Positions 49,851-59,675 of a DNA stretch of 64,000 bases are shown piece by piece (the stretch's first letter is position 1; each line of letters starts with the position of its first letter). Origin of the DNA: Bombyx mori (taxonomy: Eukaryota > Arthropoda > Insecta > Lepidoptera > Bombycidae); the NCBI RefSeq assembly GCF_030269925.1, contig NC_085123.1, positions 9,734,001-9,798,000 on the forward strand. The letters are read 5' to 3'. The position numbers were made by a program, and so were the translations under genes. Under the pieces are notes generated by a model that saw only the letters and a program-made list of their open reading frames with translations, made no database searches and had not been told where the DNA came from.

Positions 49851-51224
49851 TGTTTTTGTAACTTTACACTACTGGTACCTTTAGAATATGCATTTTTTTA
49901 TAACATTTACACATGTTTTGTTTATGTTGTTATTTCTGAGAGCAGTCCATTGGAAATTCATTATTCCATTGGAATACCTAGCCCATAAAGCCATGTAAAG
50001 TGGACTATTGAACCCTAATACATAGTTTATTTAATTTAATACAAATTCGAGATGCAAATCCACTCCGAATTTCTTCAAACGCCGTAATTAAGACGTGAAA
50101 ACGTAAGAGACAATCTACTTATTTTACGAGAAACTTTGGTATTTTTAATATTAAAAATGGATGTCGAGTGTGGTTCTAAGCACACAAGCTTTTGATAATT
50201 TCTGCAAAGCGGAACATATTGTTGGCTAAATATCCTATTTGAACAGACCACTTTATTAACGGCTTATATTCCATTTGGTGCATCGGCCTGCTGTAATTGT
50301 AATTGTCTTTATGATGGCTCGCATGATCACATACTGATCTGGAATGTTAATCACTGTGAATAATGTGCCATTCAGTTTGTCCATAGAATAATCCTGATTG
50401 ATCTTTCTCGGTATTCCGAGCGATTGTTTGAATCCGGCTGAAATTGCTTGTGACCGCTACATGACGCAAGTCGAGTATTTGTGTTTATTAGGATTTCGAT
50501 TGCAATACGAATTCTCATCGAGTTTGATTTGATAGGTCTCTCTATCTGTATCGATGAATTACATAATATGTATCTATTATTATGTTATTATTATCTATTA
50601 TTACTTATTATCTATTAACTTATTATATCTATGTGTTTTTTTTTCTTCTTTTCTAAAATGTATCTTACCAAAAAGTTTCAATTCCTTGGTCCGTTTTGTC
50701 GAAGGCATAATTATTATACAAGCTTTATAGAAAACAAAATAAACTATTCGTTCAAAGTATGCAATTTTAATGTCAAAGGCTAAATAGTAGAGAATTAATA
50801 ATGTCTTCTGGACGATGTCAATAGAATCACCTCGAGAGCGGCAGGTACTTAAACAAGGAAGCAAAGAGGCTTCTACTTATCTTTTCTTTACTTTGTGCCC
50901 GAAGTGCCGAAAGTACCGGAAAGGTGATTAAGATTCAGCTGATTAGTTAAACTTGAGAATAAGATATTGCTTTTACTTTTGTTCCAGTTTCGGAAGCGAA
51001 GATAGCTGGGATTAAATTCAGAAAGGTTTTTCCCGGTCGCCAATGGTCGTGATAGTCTGGGAAGTTTTCAAACTCACAACTTTCGAATGTGCTCTTCATG
51101 CCAACCTTAACTTAGATAACGGTTGTATTTGCTCATTTACGGTGTGACCTTTTCGTGATTGTAATATATTGACGACCTGCAAAAACGCATTATTAGCCAG
51201 AGCTTGGCGTTTATTTTCACTGGC
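49851..51224. other. AT-rich intergenic DNA, nothing recognised
   Basis: It holds short ATTATTATCT-rich simple sequence near 50570-50625. No supported gene. Confidence 0.5.
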
Positions 51225-51432
51225 GACAGGGCATCTTGTGATCCCGCACGGATAGGATACACTAGTCGACCTACTTCTCCCACGAAGCAGCAATGCATTT
51301 CGGTTTCAAAGACAGGACACCCGTTATACTATAGTAATGAAACTTACAAGTCATTTCTGAAGTGGTGACATTTACGTTGTCAATTTTTAAGGGCTCCGTT
51401 AACCACTTAACACCTGGTCGTTCTAAGCAATC
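51225..51432 (+). mobile_element. Diverged Bm1-type SINE, 3' half
   Basis: CATCTTGTGATCCCGCACGG, CACGAAGCAGCAATGCATTT, CATTTACGTTGTC and GGGCTCCGTTAACCACTTAA follow the Bm1 body with many changes. It ends TAAGCAATCAAC with no clean A tail. Confidence 0.7.
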
Positions 51433-51663
51433 AACAAACGCGAGGTATGATTTTTTTTATATCGCTGGATCTCTGTATGGGACAACAAGCTTGCGGTAGA
51501 TCTACGGTTAAATTGTTAGATAAGATCAGACCAGCGGGTAAGTGATCTTCTCCCGTCAATCTGACCAACTACCATCAGCTTCTCTAAGATATCGGGGCCT
51601 CTACGAGCGTTCTGGCCGAAGTTACGCATGACATAACCGGCTATAAATAAGCAGCATAGTGGT
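51433..51663. other. Unassigned flank of the Jockey element
   Basis: No match elsewhere in the window. It contains the pre-insertion target of the element that follows. Confidence 0.35.
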
Positions 51664-51672
51664 ACCAGTTTA

Positions 51673-51896
51673 ACATTCTCGCTCACGACTCGGTCGTGCG
51701 CGGACGTGCTTTCCGATCCGTGGCCCGCTTGCGAGCTGCGTCTCTGAACTCACAGTTGTGCTCGACAGTTTAGTGACCGTGAATACATTCTCGTTTACGA
51801 CTCGGTTGTGTGTGAACGTACCTTCCAATCCGTTGGTCGCTTGCGACCTACGCATCGGAATACACATTTGTGCGTGATAGTGTTGTGACCGTGAAT
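51673..51896 (+). repeat. Two exact-length 112-bp tandem repeats (promoter monomers)
   Basis: Units 51673-51784 and 51785-51896 are each 112 bp and align without gaps from ACATTCTCG to GTGACCGTGAAT. The second has an initiator-like ACATTC and a weakened GAACGTA at its own +28. The first base of unit 1 belongs to the target duplication. Confidence 0.9.
51674..51708 (+). promoter_or_regulatory. Initiator plus downstream promoter element of Jockey copy 2
   Basis: The element starts CATTCT, an initiator (CAKTY) with A+1 at 51675. GGACGTG occupies 51702-51708, exactly +28 to +34, a perfect match to the LINE downstream element RGWCGTG. Copy 1 has the same motif at the same distance. A stem CACGAC-TCG-GTCGTG lies between them. 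Confidence 0.75.
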
Positions 51897-51909
51897 ACCC
51901 ACCTCATAC

Positions 51910-52080
51910 CAACTGTCTTTTTCAAGGCAACCAATCGCTACGATCAGGCTTCCTGTGGCACTCACAGGCTAGCGATTTCCTAACCCTTCCCAAAACAACA
52001 GTCTTTTTCAAGACTAGACTCCCGCTCGCGATTCTGCCTGCTGTAGCACTATACAGCCCGAGCGGGTTCCTTTCCTTTTC
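51910..52080 (+). repeat. Two diverged 86-bp tandem repeats in the 5' UTR
   Basis: CAACTGTCTTTTTCAAG at 51910 and CAACAGTCTTTTTCAAG at 51996 begin units that share GCTTCCTGTGGCACT / GCCTGCTGTAGCACT and an internal stem around the AGCGATT and CGCGATT cores. Similarity is moderate. Confidence 0.65.
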
Positions 52081-52237
52081 CCCGCCGATTGCCGTTTTCA
52101 CGGCATAGGCATTCCCCCCCCCCTGCTCCTTGCTGTCCTGCAGCACAGGGGGGTTACAAATCCTATCCGGGGCCTCACCTTTCGGCGAGTTCAACAAAAG
52201 TCCCGGGGCCGCCCCCCCGGGCAAGAAGACCGAAGAA

Positions 52238-53854
52238 ATGGAGCAAGAAGATGTTAGGGATATTGTCGGGTTCCTCCGGGATAGGTACCCGTCAATTAGG
52301 GCCGAGTACCTAGAGTATAGGGCCGCCCGTGGCAATCCCTCCCCCCCCGCGTCCGTCGCCGCGTATCTCAAACGTGCCTCGGAGGCACGCCGCGCGCCCC
52401 CCGCCGCCGCGTTAAGTTCGAGCGCACGTTCCGACGATGCGACTCACGAAGCGCCTAGCGCTACCCCCACCCCCGCGCCCGCGTCGACTACGTCATCGCG
52501 CGTCTCGTCCGTCGCGACCTCGATCGTTTCGAGTTCAGGCTCCGATACCGAATCGGAGATGGATTTCGAATCCGCGTCAAGCCCTCAGCCTGGAACTTCG
52601 GATGGGTTCCAAACCGTAACGCGCGGTAAAAAGCGTACTCGCGCCGTGGAGTCCCGGAGCTCCATGACGAAGCAGACAAAATCCGCGACCGCCTCCCGCC
52701 CGCAGGTAGTCGTGACACCGGAGTCGGACTCCGCTCGCCGCGTAACCCCGCCGCCGCGTCCCAAGCCCGCGCCCGCTCCTAAAGCAGCTGCCCCGCCCCC
52801 GCTGATTCTCCAGGAAAAAACTGCGTGGAACCGCGTTTCCCAGGCCCTTCAGGCAAATAAAATCAACTACACCCATGCGCGTAACGTCGCGCATGGGATT
52901 CAGATCAAGGTCGCAACGCCGGGCGACCATAGGGCCCTCTCAGCATACCTCCGAAAGGAGAACATAGGTTTCCACACCTATGCTCTTCAGGAGGACCGCG
53001 AGCTCCGCGTAGTAATACGCGGAGTCCCTAAGGAGCTAGAAATAGACTACATTAAGGAGGATCTGACCGCTCAGGCCCTCCCGATAGTTAGTGTGCACCG
53101 GATGCACAGCGGGCGGGGCAAACAGCCCTATAATATGATACTCGTGGCGTTAGAACCCACCCCGGAGGCCAAAAAGAAGATCGCATGTCTCACGACAATT
53201 TGCGGCCTATCCGGGATCTCGATCGAAGCCCCCCACAAGCGTGGCACTCCCGGGCAGTGCTACAGGTGCCAACTCTATGGCCACTCGGCGCGTAATTGCC
53301 ACGCGCGCCCCCGCTGCGTGAAATGCCTCGGCGATCACGCTACGTTAGATTGCGTTAGAGATAGGGAAACCGCGACCGAACCTCCCAGCTGTGTCCTATG
53401 CCTTAAGCAAGGGCACCCCGCGAACTACCGTGGATGTCCCAGGGCTCCGCGAAAACGCCCAACCCACCCAGCTCCGCGAACCGTCGGCCCAAAGACTTCG
53501 GCACCTTCAGTGCTGAAACCCGCCTTCGTGCCGGCTGCAGTTCCCACGGTCTCGGCGTGGAAAAAGCCGCTGCCGTATACGAAGGCGGGAACGGAAACCG
53601 CACCCCCGCCCCCGCTCGTGACACGCCCCGCGCCCCAGCCCCTGCTCGCACCTCGCCCCGCGCCCGCGTTCCGTCCCCCGCAACCCTCTGCCGTCAACGA
53701 CTTCGCACTCGTGCGTGACTTCGTCACCGCGGTCAACTTCGACCGTCTGCGATCGTTCGCAGACGCGATACGTAGGTCGGTAACCCCCGAACAGCGGCTC
53801 GCGGCCGCTTTCGATCACATGGACGTCTACGAGTCCGTGTCGCGTACGTTATAA
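52238..53854 (+). CDS. Jockey-clade ORF1: zinc-knuckle RNA-binding (gag-like) protein
   Basis: The frame is open from 52130, but ATG 52238 (MEQEDVRDIVGFLRDRYP) is chosen because it matches the predicted start of the copy 1 ORF1 and gives 538 against 540 residues. The N-terminal half is Ser/Ala/Pro-rich. The RRM-like region follows (WNRVSQALQANKINYTHARN; RVVIRGVPKEL), then zinc knuckles CYRCQLYGHSARNC, CVKCLGDHATLDC and CVLCLKQGHP. It binds element RNA to form the transposition particle. The stop is 18 nt before the ORF2 ATG, whereas copy 1 has 3 nt; the spacer keeps the shared ACCGGTAACCA just before the ATG, so this ORF1 simply ends earlier. Confidence 0.92.
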   Translation: MEQEDVRDIVGFLRDRYPSIRAEYLEYRAARGNPSPPASVAAYLKRASEARRAPPAAALSSSARSDDATHEAPSATPTPAPASTTSSRVSSVATSIVSSSGSDTESEMDFESASSPQPGTSDGFQTVTRGKKRTRAVESRSSMTKQTKSATASRPQVVVTPESDSARRVTPPPRPKPAPAPKAAAPPPLILQEKTAWNRVSQALQANKINYTHARNVAHGIQIKVATPGDHRALSAYLRKENIGFHTYALQEDRELRVVIRGVPKELEIDYIKEDLTAQALPIVSVHRMHSGRGKQPYNMILVALEPTPEAKKKIACLTTICGLSGISIEAPHKRGTPGQCYRCQLYGHSARNCHARPRCVKCLGDHATLDCVRDRETATEPPSCVLCLKQGHPANYRGCPRAPRKRPTHPAPRTVGPKTSAPSVLKPAFVPAAVPTVSAWKKPLPYTKAGTETAPPPPLVTRPAPQPLLAPRPAPAFRPPQPSAVNDFALVRDFVTAVNFDRLRSFADAIRRSVTPEQRLAAAFDHMDVYESVSRTL

Positions 53855-53872
53855 AATCTTTACCGGTAACCA

Positions 53873-56755
53873 ATGGCGCAAAAAGGTAGAGAAAAACCGT
53901 ATTCCCTTACGTTAGCATTCTATAATGCTAACGGACTCGCGCGGCAACGCGATCAAATTTTTGAATTCCTCCGCGACAATCTTGTAGATATTCTATTAGT
54001 GCAGGAAACCTGTCTGAAGCCCTCGCGTCGTGACCCGAAAGTCGCGAATTACGTCATGGTTAGGAATGACAGACTCACCGCCTCCAAAGGCGGGACTGCC
54101 ATTTACTATAGGCGGGCCCTGCACGTTGTCCCTCTCGATACTCCCTCGCTCTCACATATCGAGGCGTCAGTGTGCCGTATCTCGCTGACGGGACACCAGC
54201 CGATCGTCATCGCATCCGTTTATCTCCCCCCGGACAAGCCCCTCCTGAGCAGTGACATCGAGTCACTGTTCGGCATGGGAGACTCTGTCATCCTGGCAGG
54301 CGATTTAAATTGCCACCACACTAGGTGGAACTGCCATCGTACAAACGTTAACGGTAGGCGTCTCGACACGTTTATAGACGACCTCACCTTTGAAATAGTC
54401 GGTCCCCCAACTCCAACATGTTATCCGTATAACATCGCGCTCCGTCCGAGCACTATAGACCTGGCATTGCTTAGGAACGTAACTCTGCGCTTGCGTTCCA
54501 TCGAAGCAATGTCAGAGCTCGACTCAGACCACCGACCTGTCGTTATGCAGCTCGGTCGCCCTCACAACCCAGTCACTGTTACGAGGACCATGGTGGATTG
54601 GAATAAGCTGGGCACGTGCCTAGCCGACGCCGCTCCGCCAATCCTCCCTTACGGCCCGGATTCGAATCCATCCCCCGAGGACACCGTCGAATCCATAAAC
54701 ATCATTACCGATCACATCTCTTCCGCGATCATTAGATCTTCTAAAGAAGTCGATGTGGAGGACAGCTTCCACCGCATCAGACTGTCCCCCGATCTTAGGA
54801 ATCTCTTAAGAGTTAGGAACGCGGCAATCCGGGCCTACGATCGTCTTCCCACGCATTCAAACCGGATTCAGATGCGTCGTCTACAACGCGAAGTCCACTC
54901 CCGCTTAAGCGACGCGCGTAACGATAATTGGCATAGTTATTTAGAACAACTCGCGCCCTCCCACCAAGCATACTGGCGACTAGCTAGGACTCTCAAATCC
55001 GAAACTACCGCTACTATGCCTCCCCTCTTACGCCCTTCAGGCCAACCACCGGCATTCGATGACGATGACAAGGCTGAGCTGCGAGCCGATGCACTGCAAG
55101 AGCAGTGCACCACCAGCAGTCAACACGCGGACCCCGAACACACCGAGTTAGTCGACAGGGAGGTCGAGCGCAGAGCTTCCCTGCCGCCCTCGGACGCGTT
55201 ACCCCCCATTACCACGGACGAAGTTAGAGACGCGATCCACAACCTCCAACCTAGGAAGGCACCAGGCTCCGACGGCATCCACAACCGCGCGCTAAAATTT
55301 TTGCCAGTCCAACTGATAGCAATGTTGGCTACAATTTTAAATGCCGCTATGACGCACTGCATCTTTCCCGCGGTGTGGAAAGAAGCGGACGTTATCGGTA
55401 TACATAAGCCGGGCAAACCGACAAACGAAACTTCTAGTTACCGTCCGATTAGTCTCCTCTCGACGATAGGAAAAATCTACGAACGGCTCCTTAGGAAACG
55501 CCTCTGGGATTTTGTTACCGCGAACAAAATTCTCATAGACGAACAGTTCGGATTCCGCTCTAAACACTCGTGCGTACAACAAGTGCACCGCCTCACGGAG
55601 CACATTCTGATAGGACTAAATAGGCGTAAACAAATCCCGACCGGCGCCCTCTTCTTCGACATCGCGAAGGCGTTCGACAAAGTCTGGCACAACGGTTTAA
55701 TTTATAAACTGTACAACATGGGAGTGCCAGACAGACTCGTGCTCATCATACGAGACTTCTTGTCGAACCGTTCGTTTCGATATCGAGTAGAGGGAACTCG
55801 TTCTCGTCCCCGTCAACTGACCGCCGGAGTCCCGCAAGGCTCCGCGCTCTCCCCGTTATTATTTAGTTTGTATATCAATGATATACCCCGGTCTCCGGAG
55901 ACCCATCTAGCGCTCTTCGCCGATGACACGGCTATCTACTACTCGTGTAGGAAGATGTCGCTGCTTCATCGGCGACTCCAGATCGCAGTAGCCACCATGG
56001 GACAGTGGTTCCGGAAGTGGCGAATAGACATCAACCCCACGAAAAGCGCAGCGGTGCTCTTCAAAAGGGGTCGCCCTCCGAACATCACTTCGAGCATCCC
56101 ACTCCGTAGTAGGCGCGCAAACACCTCCGCCGTTAGTCCCATCACTCTCTTTGGCCAGCCCATACCGTGGGTCTCGAAGGTCAAATATCTAGGCGTCACC
56201 CTCGACAGAGGGATGACATTCCGTCCCCATATAAAAACGGTACGCGACCGCGCCGCGTTTATTCTAGGACGACTCTATCCAATGCTTTGTAGTCGAAGCA
56301 AACTGTCCCTCCGTAATAAGGTAACTCTCTACAAAACTTGTATACGCCCCGTCATGACGTATGCAAGCGTAGTGTTCGCTCACGCAGCCCGCACCAACTT
56401 GAAATCCCTTCAGGTTATTCAATCACGATTCTGCAGGATAGCCGTCGGAGCGCCTTGGTTCCTTAGGAATGTGGATCTCCACGACGACCTGGAGCTCGAC
56501 TCTTTTAGTAAGTATCTACAGTCGGCATCGCTGCGCCATTTTGAGAAGGCGGCACGACATGAGAACCCTCTCATCGTAGCCGCTGGAAATTACATACCCG
56601 ACCCAGTAGACCGAATGGTAAACCGTCGACGTCGCCCAAAGCACGTCATTACGGATCCTCCTGATCCATTAACGGTGCTTTTAGGCACCACAAGCACCGG
56701 TCACCGTCCTCGTCGAACCCGTCGCTTGCGACGAAGGGCTCGACGAGCGAACTAA
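53873..56755 (+). CDS. Jockey-clade ORF2: endonuclease and reverse transcriptase
   Basis: This 960-residue protein is intact. Endonuclease: FYNANGLARQRD, QETCLKP, AGDLNCHHTRW and SDHRPVV. Reverse transcriptase: RKAPGSDGI, YRPISLLSTIGKIYERLL, FFDIAKAFDKVWH (motif A Asp), GVPQGSALSPLLF and FADDTAIYYS with catalytic Asp 684-685. The thumb/connection region has KYLGVTLD and LYKTCIRPVMTYASVVF. There is no RNase H or C-terminal CCHC finger, as in Jockey. It cuts the target and primes first-strand synthesis from the nick. Compared with the protein at 9936-12812 it is collinear nearly throughout, with a short extra segment near residues 740-760 (SRRANTSAVS). Confidence 0.95.
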   Translation: MAQKGREKPYSLTLAFYNANGLARQRDQIFEFLRDNLVDILLVQETCLKPSRRDPKVANYVMVRNDRLTASKGGTAIYYRRALHVVPLDTPSLSHIEASVCRISLTGHQPIVIASVYLPPDKPLLSSDIESLFGMGDSVILAGDLNCHHTRWNCHRTNVNGRRLDTFIDDLTFEIVGPPTPTCYPYNIALRPSTIDLALLRNVTLRLRSIEAMSELDSDHRPVVMQLGRPHNPVTVTRTMVDWNKLGTCLADAAPPILPYGPDSNPSPEDTVESINIITDHISSAIIRSSKEVDVEDSFHRIRLSPDLRNLLRVRNAAIRAYDRLPTHSNRIQMRRLQREVHSRLSDARNDNWHSYLEQLAPSHQAYWRLARTLKSETTATMPPLLRPSGQPPAFDDDDKAELRADALQEQCTTSSQHADPEHTELVDREVERRASLPPSDALPPITTDEVRDAIHNLQPRKAPGSDGIHNRALKFLPVQLIAMLATILNAAMTHCIFPAVWKEADVIGIHKPGKPTNETSSYRPISLLSTIGKIYERLLRKRLWDFVTANKILIDEQFGFRSKHSCVQQVHRLTEHILIGLNRRKQIPTGALFFDIAKAFDKVWHNGLIYKLYNMGVPDRLVLIIRDFLSNRSFRYRVEGTRSRPRQLTAGVPQGSALSPLLFSLYINDIPRSPETHLALFADDTAIYYSCRKMSLLHRRLQIAVATMGQWFRKWRIDINPTKSAAVLFKRGRPPNITSSIPLRSRRANTSAVSPITLFGQPIPWVSKVKYLGVTLDRGMTFRPHIKTVRDRAAFILGRLYPMLCSRSKLSLRNKVTLYKTCIRPVMTYASVVFAHAARTNLKSLQVIQSRFCRIAVGAPWFLRNVDLHDDLELDSFSKYLQSASLRHFEKAARHENPLIVAAGNYIPDPVDRMVNRRRRPKHVITDPPDPLTVLLGTTSTGHRPRRTRRLRRRARRAN

Positions 56756-57020
56756 CCCATAGACACAGCCCACTGAGTTTCTCGCCGGATCTTCTCAGTG
56801 GGTCGCGTTTCCGATCCGGTGGTAGATTCAGCGAAGCACTGCTCTTGCTAGGGTCGGTGTTAGCAACTCTCCGGTTGAGCCCCGCGAGCTCACCTACTAA
56901 CGTTAGGGTGAAGCTGAAGTAGCCTCTCAAGGCTATCAGCATAGGTAGGAAAAAAAAAAAAAAACCAGTTTAAGCTGAAGCTACGATCCAGCAACAGCAG
57001 TCTTTGCTTATCAACAACTT

Positions 57021-57246
57021 AAACTACGCTATGCGATGCTTCGATATAATAATATCACAAACGACAAATTGCTATAAAAGTAAGCTACGCTATGCGATGC
57101 TTCGATATATCACAAACGACAAATTGCTATAAAAGTAAGCTACGCTATGCGATGCTTCCATATATCACAAACGACAAATTGCTATAAAAGTAAGCTACAC
57201 TATGCGATGCTTCGACATATCACAAACGACAAATTTCTATATAAGT
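57021..57246 (+). repeat. 55-bp minisatellite, four copies
   Basis: Units start at 57021, 57082, 57137 and 57192. The core is AAGCTACGCTATGCGATGCT then ATATCACAAACGACAAATTG. Unit 1 has a 6-bp insertion; the last unit is slightly diverged. The short frame at 57147-57332 arises from it. Confidence 0.92.
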
Positions 57247-57687
57247 ACTACATCTGCATTCGTTCAATAACACTCATTGGTATTCGATATTTGTCTAAAA
57301 TCGAACTATTTGAAGGTGAAGAATTTAAATAAAAGAAATTTAACGCAATAGGACTTGGAAATCACCTCAAGATCCCAGCCATCAACTTATCTTCTGGAGA
57401 GATCTTATACGCTACAAACACTTTGTTAATTTTAACACGCTTTTATCATCTTGGTTATTAGTAATATGTTTGTTTGTATGTAACAAAATCTTTGAACGTC
57501 ATTTTCATTTAAAGCCCAAAATCTTAAAGAACGTCCAAATAACCCAAAATTTTTACAATGATCACAATATATATATATATATATAATTATTTAAAACTCC
57601 TCTGTTGATCAGGACCAATAAGATAAAAAAATAATGAAATGAATTGTTAGTTCGTAGAAAGTGTTTATAAGAATTGTAGCGCTATGA
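57247..57687. other. AT-rich intergenic DNA with (AT)n
   Basis: A TA microsatellite lies at 57567-57584. Nothing else was recognised. Confidence 0.5.
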
Positions 57688-57852
57688 CATGTCCTTCTTC
57701 AAACGAGGCTTGTGGAGAGTATTAAGCGGTAGGCAGCAGCTTGGCTCTGCCTCTGGCTGAGGTCCATTGCTGAAGTCCATGGGCGACGGTAACTACTCAC
57801 CATCAGGTGGGCCGTATGCTCGTCTGCCTACAAGGGCAATAAAAAAAAAACC
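57688..57852 (+). mobile_element. Lepidopteran SINE-like repeat, family B, copy 5
   Basis: This is the most complete plus-strand copy: CTTCTTCAAACGAGGCTTGT, GGTAGGCAGCAGCTTGG, CATGGGCGACGGTAACTACT, CATCAGGTGGGCCGTATGCT and GCCTACAAGGGCAATAAAA. It holds a short internal duplication of the TGAAGTCCAT segment (57752-57780). Confidence 0.82.
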
Positions 57853-57904
57853 TTATAAATCCACATTTGATATCAATTATTTCGAATATAAATTACCTTG
57901 GCTA

Positions 57905-58050
57905 GGTGGTGCGATGACCTCCGCACGGTGGCCGGCAAGAAGTGGATGAGGAGAGCCGCAGACCGTGCTCAGTGGTGTGGATTGGGAGAGGCCTATGTCC
58001 AGCAGTGGACGTCTGTGGGCTGTTGATGATGATGATGATGATGATGATAA
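57905..58050 (+). mobile_element. RTE-like LINE 3' tail with (ATG)n end
   Basis: In frame 57913-58026 it reads DDLRTVAGKKWMRRAADRAQ then WCGLGEAYVQQWTSVG and TGA, followed by (ATG)n at 58023-58049. This is the standard RTE C-terminus and tail. It is 5'-truncated just upstream of the SINE. Confidence 0.85.
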
Positions 58051-59489
58051 ATTACTTTAGATAAACAATCAATTGAACTTTAAAACATGACACCCGAAAT
58101 GTAATAAATTATAATATGTGAATTAAATTAACAGGTAGTTTGAATCACAATATCTTATTGATGCAAGGATATATAATATATAATGTGTCGTATAGATGTT
58201 TCCCAATTACTGTCCAATTAGGAAACACCTGACTGTTATAATGACCAATTGGTGGATTAATACATAAAGCTATTATGTTAGTGCTGAATTTAGTATTATT
58301 GTTATTCATTGGTGTATTGTGACAACTTGAAGAGCATTCTCATGTATTGAGAAGTAAATTATGATACTTTCTAAAGCAATATAAAAATATGATTTGGTTG
58401 ATGAGATTGACTTCTTCGCTTACTCCAAAAACAATTTATAAGTTGAATCTGGCATTTATACGACATTTTTTCAAAATTACATTTGACCATAATCTTCCTG
58501 TTGGTTTCCGTAACATTGTATTATAATATTATTTTAATAATATTAATGTTTTGTAACGAATAACTTTTACATGATACTCACATATATGTTGTTAGCATTA
58601 TATAAAATAAATTTTATTTATATTTTATATTATTATATTTATATTATTATATAAAATAAATAACAACAATATTTTCCGGTAAACATTTTTTAAGTTAAAC
58701 TAATTTTGGATTGTTTTCAATTTTTTTTACTTTACATAGGTGACAATCCCACGATCCACGTGTTAAGCAGTTACTGGAACACGTGTGTCGGAATAGGTCA
58801 ATTTATCCGCTCACCTTGAGATATAAAGTTCAAATTTCTTTCACAGTTCATCCCCGGAAATAAAAGAGTCGTGAACTTCATTTCGAATTGAGGTAAGCGT
58901 TCGTTTTTCAAAAAGGTTTGGTTGCTCTGTGACGTCATGTCCGTGTATTAATATTAACTATCCCATCCTTCACGCTGTTATATAATCGTCCCACGACAAT
59001 GAGATAGGGCAGAGATTCTAATCGGCTCACTACACGGACAATCAGTACTTAATATTGAAAATACGAGAATATACACGAGAAAATAGCTGGGAAAGAGACA
59101 AGTGGGAGTAACATGATTCCCCTAAACTGCCGAAGTTTCATACCCATGTCTTCTAATAGTTTAACATATCGCCTTTTCACATTAAAAGTGTACAATTTCC
59201 GAAAATATTCGAAATTGAGTTAATACGCGTAAACATTTGGTATCACCAGTATTTTTCTCATAAATACTGTCAAAATAGCGTAGTTTAGTTTTAGCTTTTT
59301 TTTTTTGTTTACTTATGTTTTGACTACTATTAACAAAATTAATACATAATTTTATCTCACTTTAAAAGACAGATAATGTAACTGGTAAAAAAAAATGTTA
59401 CAAAGATGATTAATATTAAAAATATCATATGTTAAACCTTTAAAACACTCTCCTGTAAAATTAGTAAGTTTTGAGATTATTATTATTGA
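58051..59489. other. AT-rich intergenic DNA with a degenerate SINE
   Basis: At about 58722-58840 CCACGTGTTAAGCAGTTACT and CACCTTGAGATATAAAGTTC suggest an old minus-strand Bm1-like copy. Nothing else was recognised. Confidence 0.45.
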
Positions 59490-59675
59490 GTGACAGAGAA
59501 GCTGAGGAGTGCACGTTTGGGTTGACATGTGATGAGACGAAATGAAAATGAGGTTGTTAAGAGAGTGTTAACTGTGAATGTGGAAGGATTTAGAGGAAGA
59601 GGTAGACCTAAGAAGAAATGGATGGATTGTGTGAAAGACGATATGGGTAGGAGGGGAGTTACCAGTGAAGGGCGG
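59490..59675 (+). pseudogene. RTE-like reverse transcriptase C-terminal remnant, split
   Basis: The frame encodes TEKLRSARLG, an in-frame stop, then HVMRRNENEVVKRVL, GRGRPKKKWMDCVKDDMGRR and GVTSE, the characteristic region near the C-terminus of RTE-type enzymes. It breaks off at GVTSE. What looks like its continuation, SEEMVYDRRVWKEKTCCADP, is at 60133-60195, 450 bp further on, so the copy seems to be interrupted by an insertion. Confidence 0.82.

Larger units (their letters stand above)
51674..56963 (+). mobile_element. Complete Jockey-clade non-LTR retrotransposon, copy 2
   Basis: The element is 5290 bp and is flanked by the 10-bp duplication ACCAGTTTAA (51664-51673 and 56964-56973). It has a 564-bp 5' UTR with tandem repeats, ORF1 52238-53854, ORF2 53873-56755, a ~194-bp 3' UTR and about 14 A. 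It is a diverged relative of the 9691-14846 element: ORF order, lengths, protein motifs and the 3' UTR (GATCTTCTCAGTGGGTCGCG and its neighbours) correspond. Both ORFs are open and both ends complete, so it is a candidate active element. The two copies lie in opposite orientations 37 kb apart. Confidence 0.94.

Noticed and set aside
57021..57246. CRISPR-like array
   Set aside because: The units are contiguous tandem repeats with no unique spacers, in a eukaryotic context.
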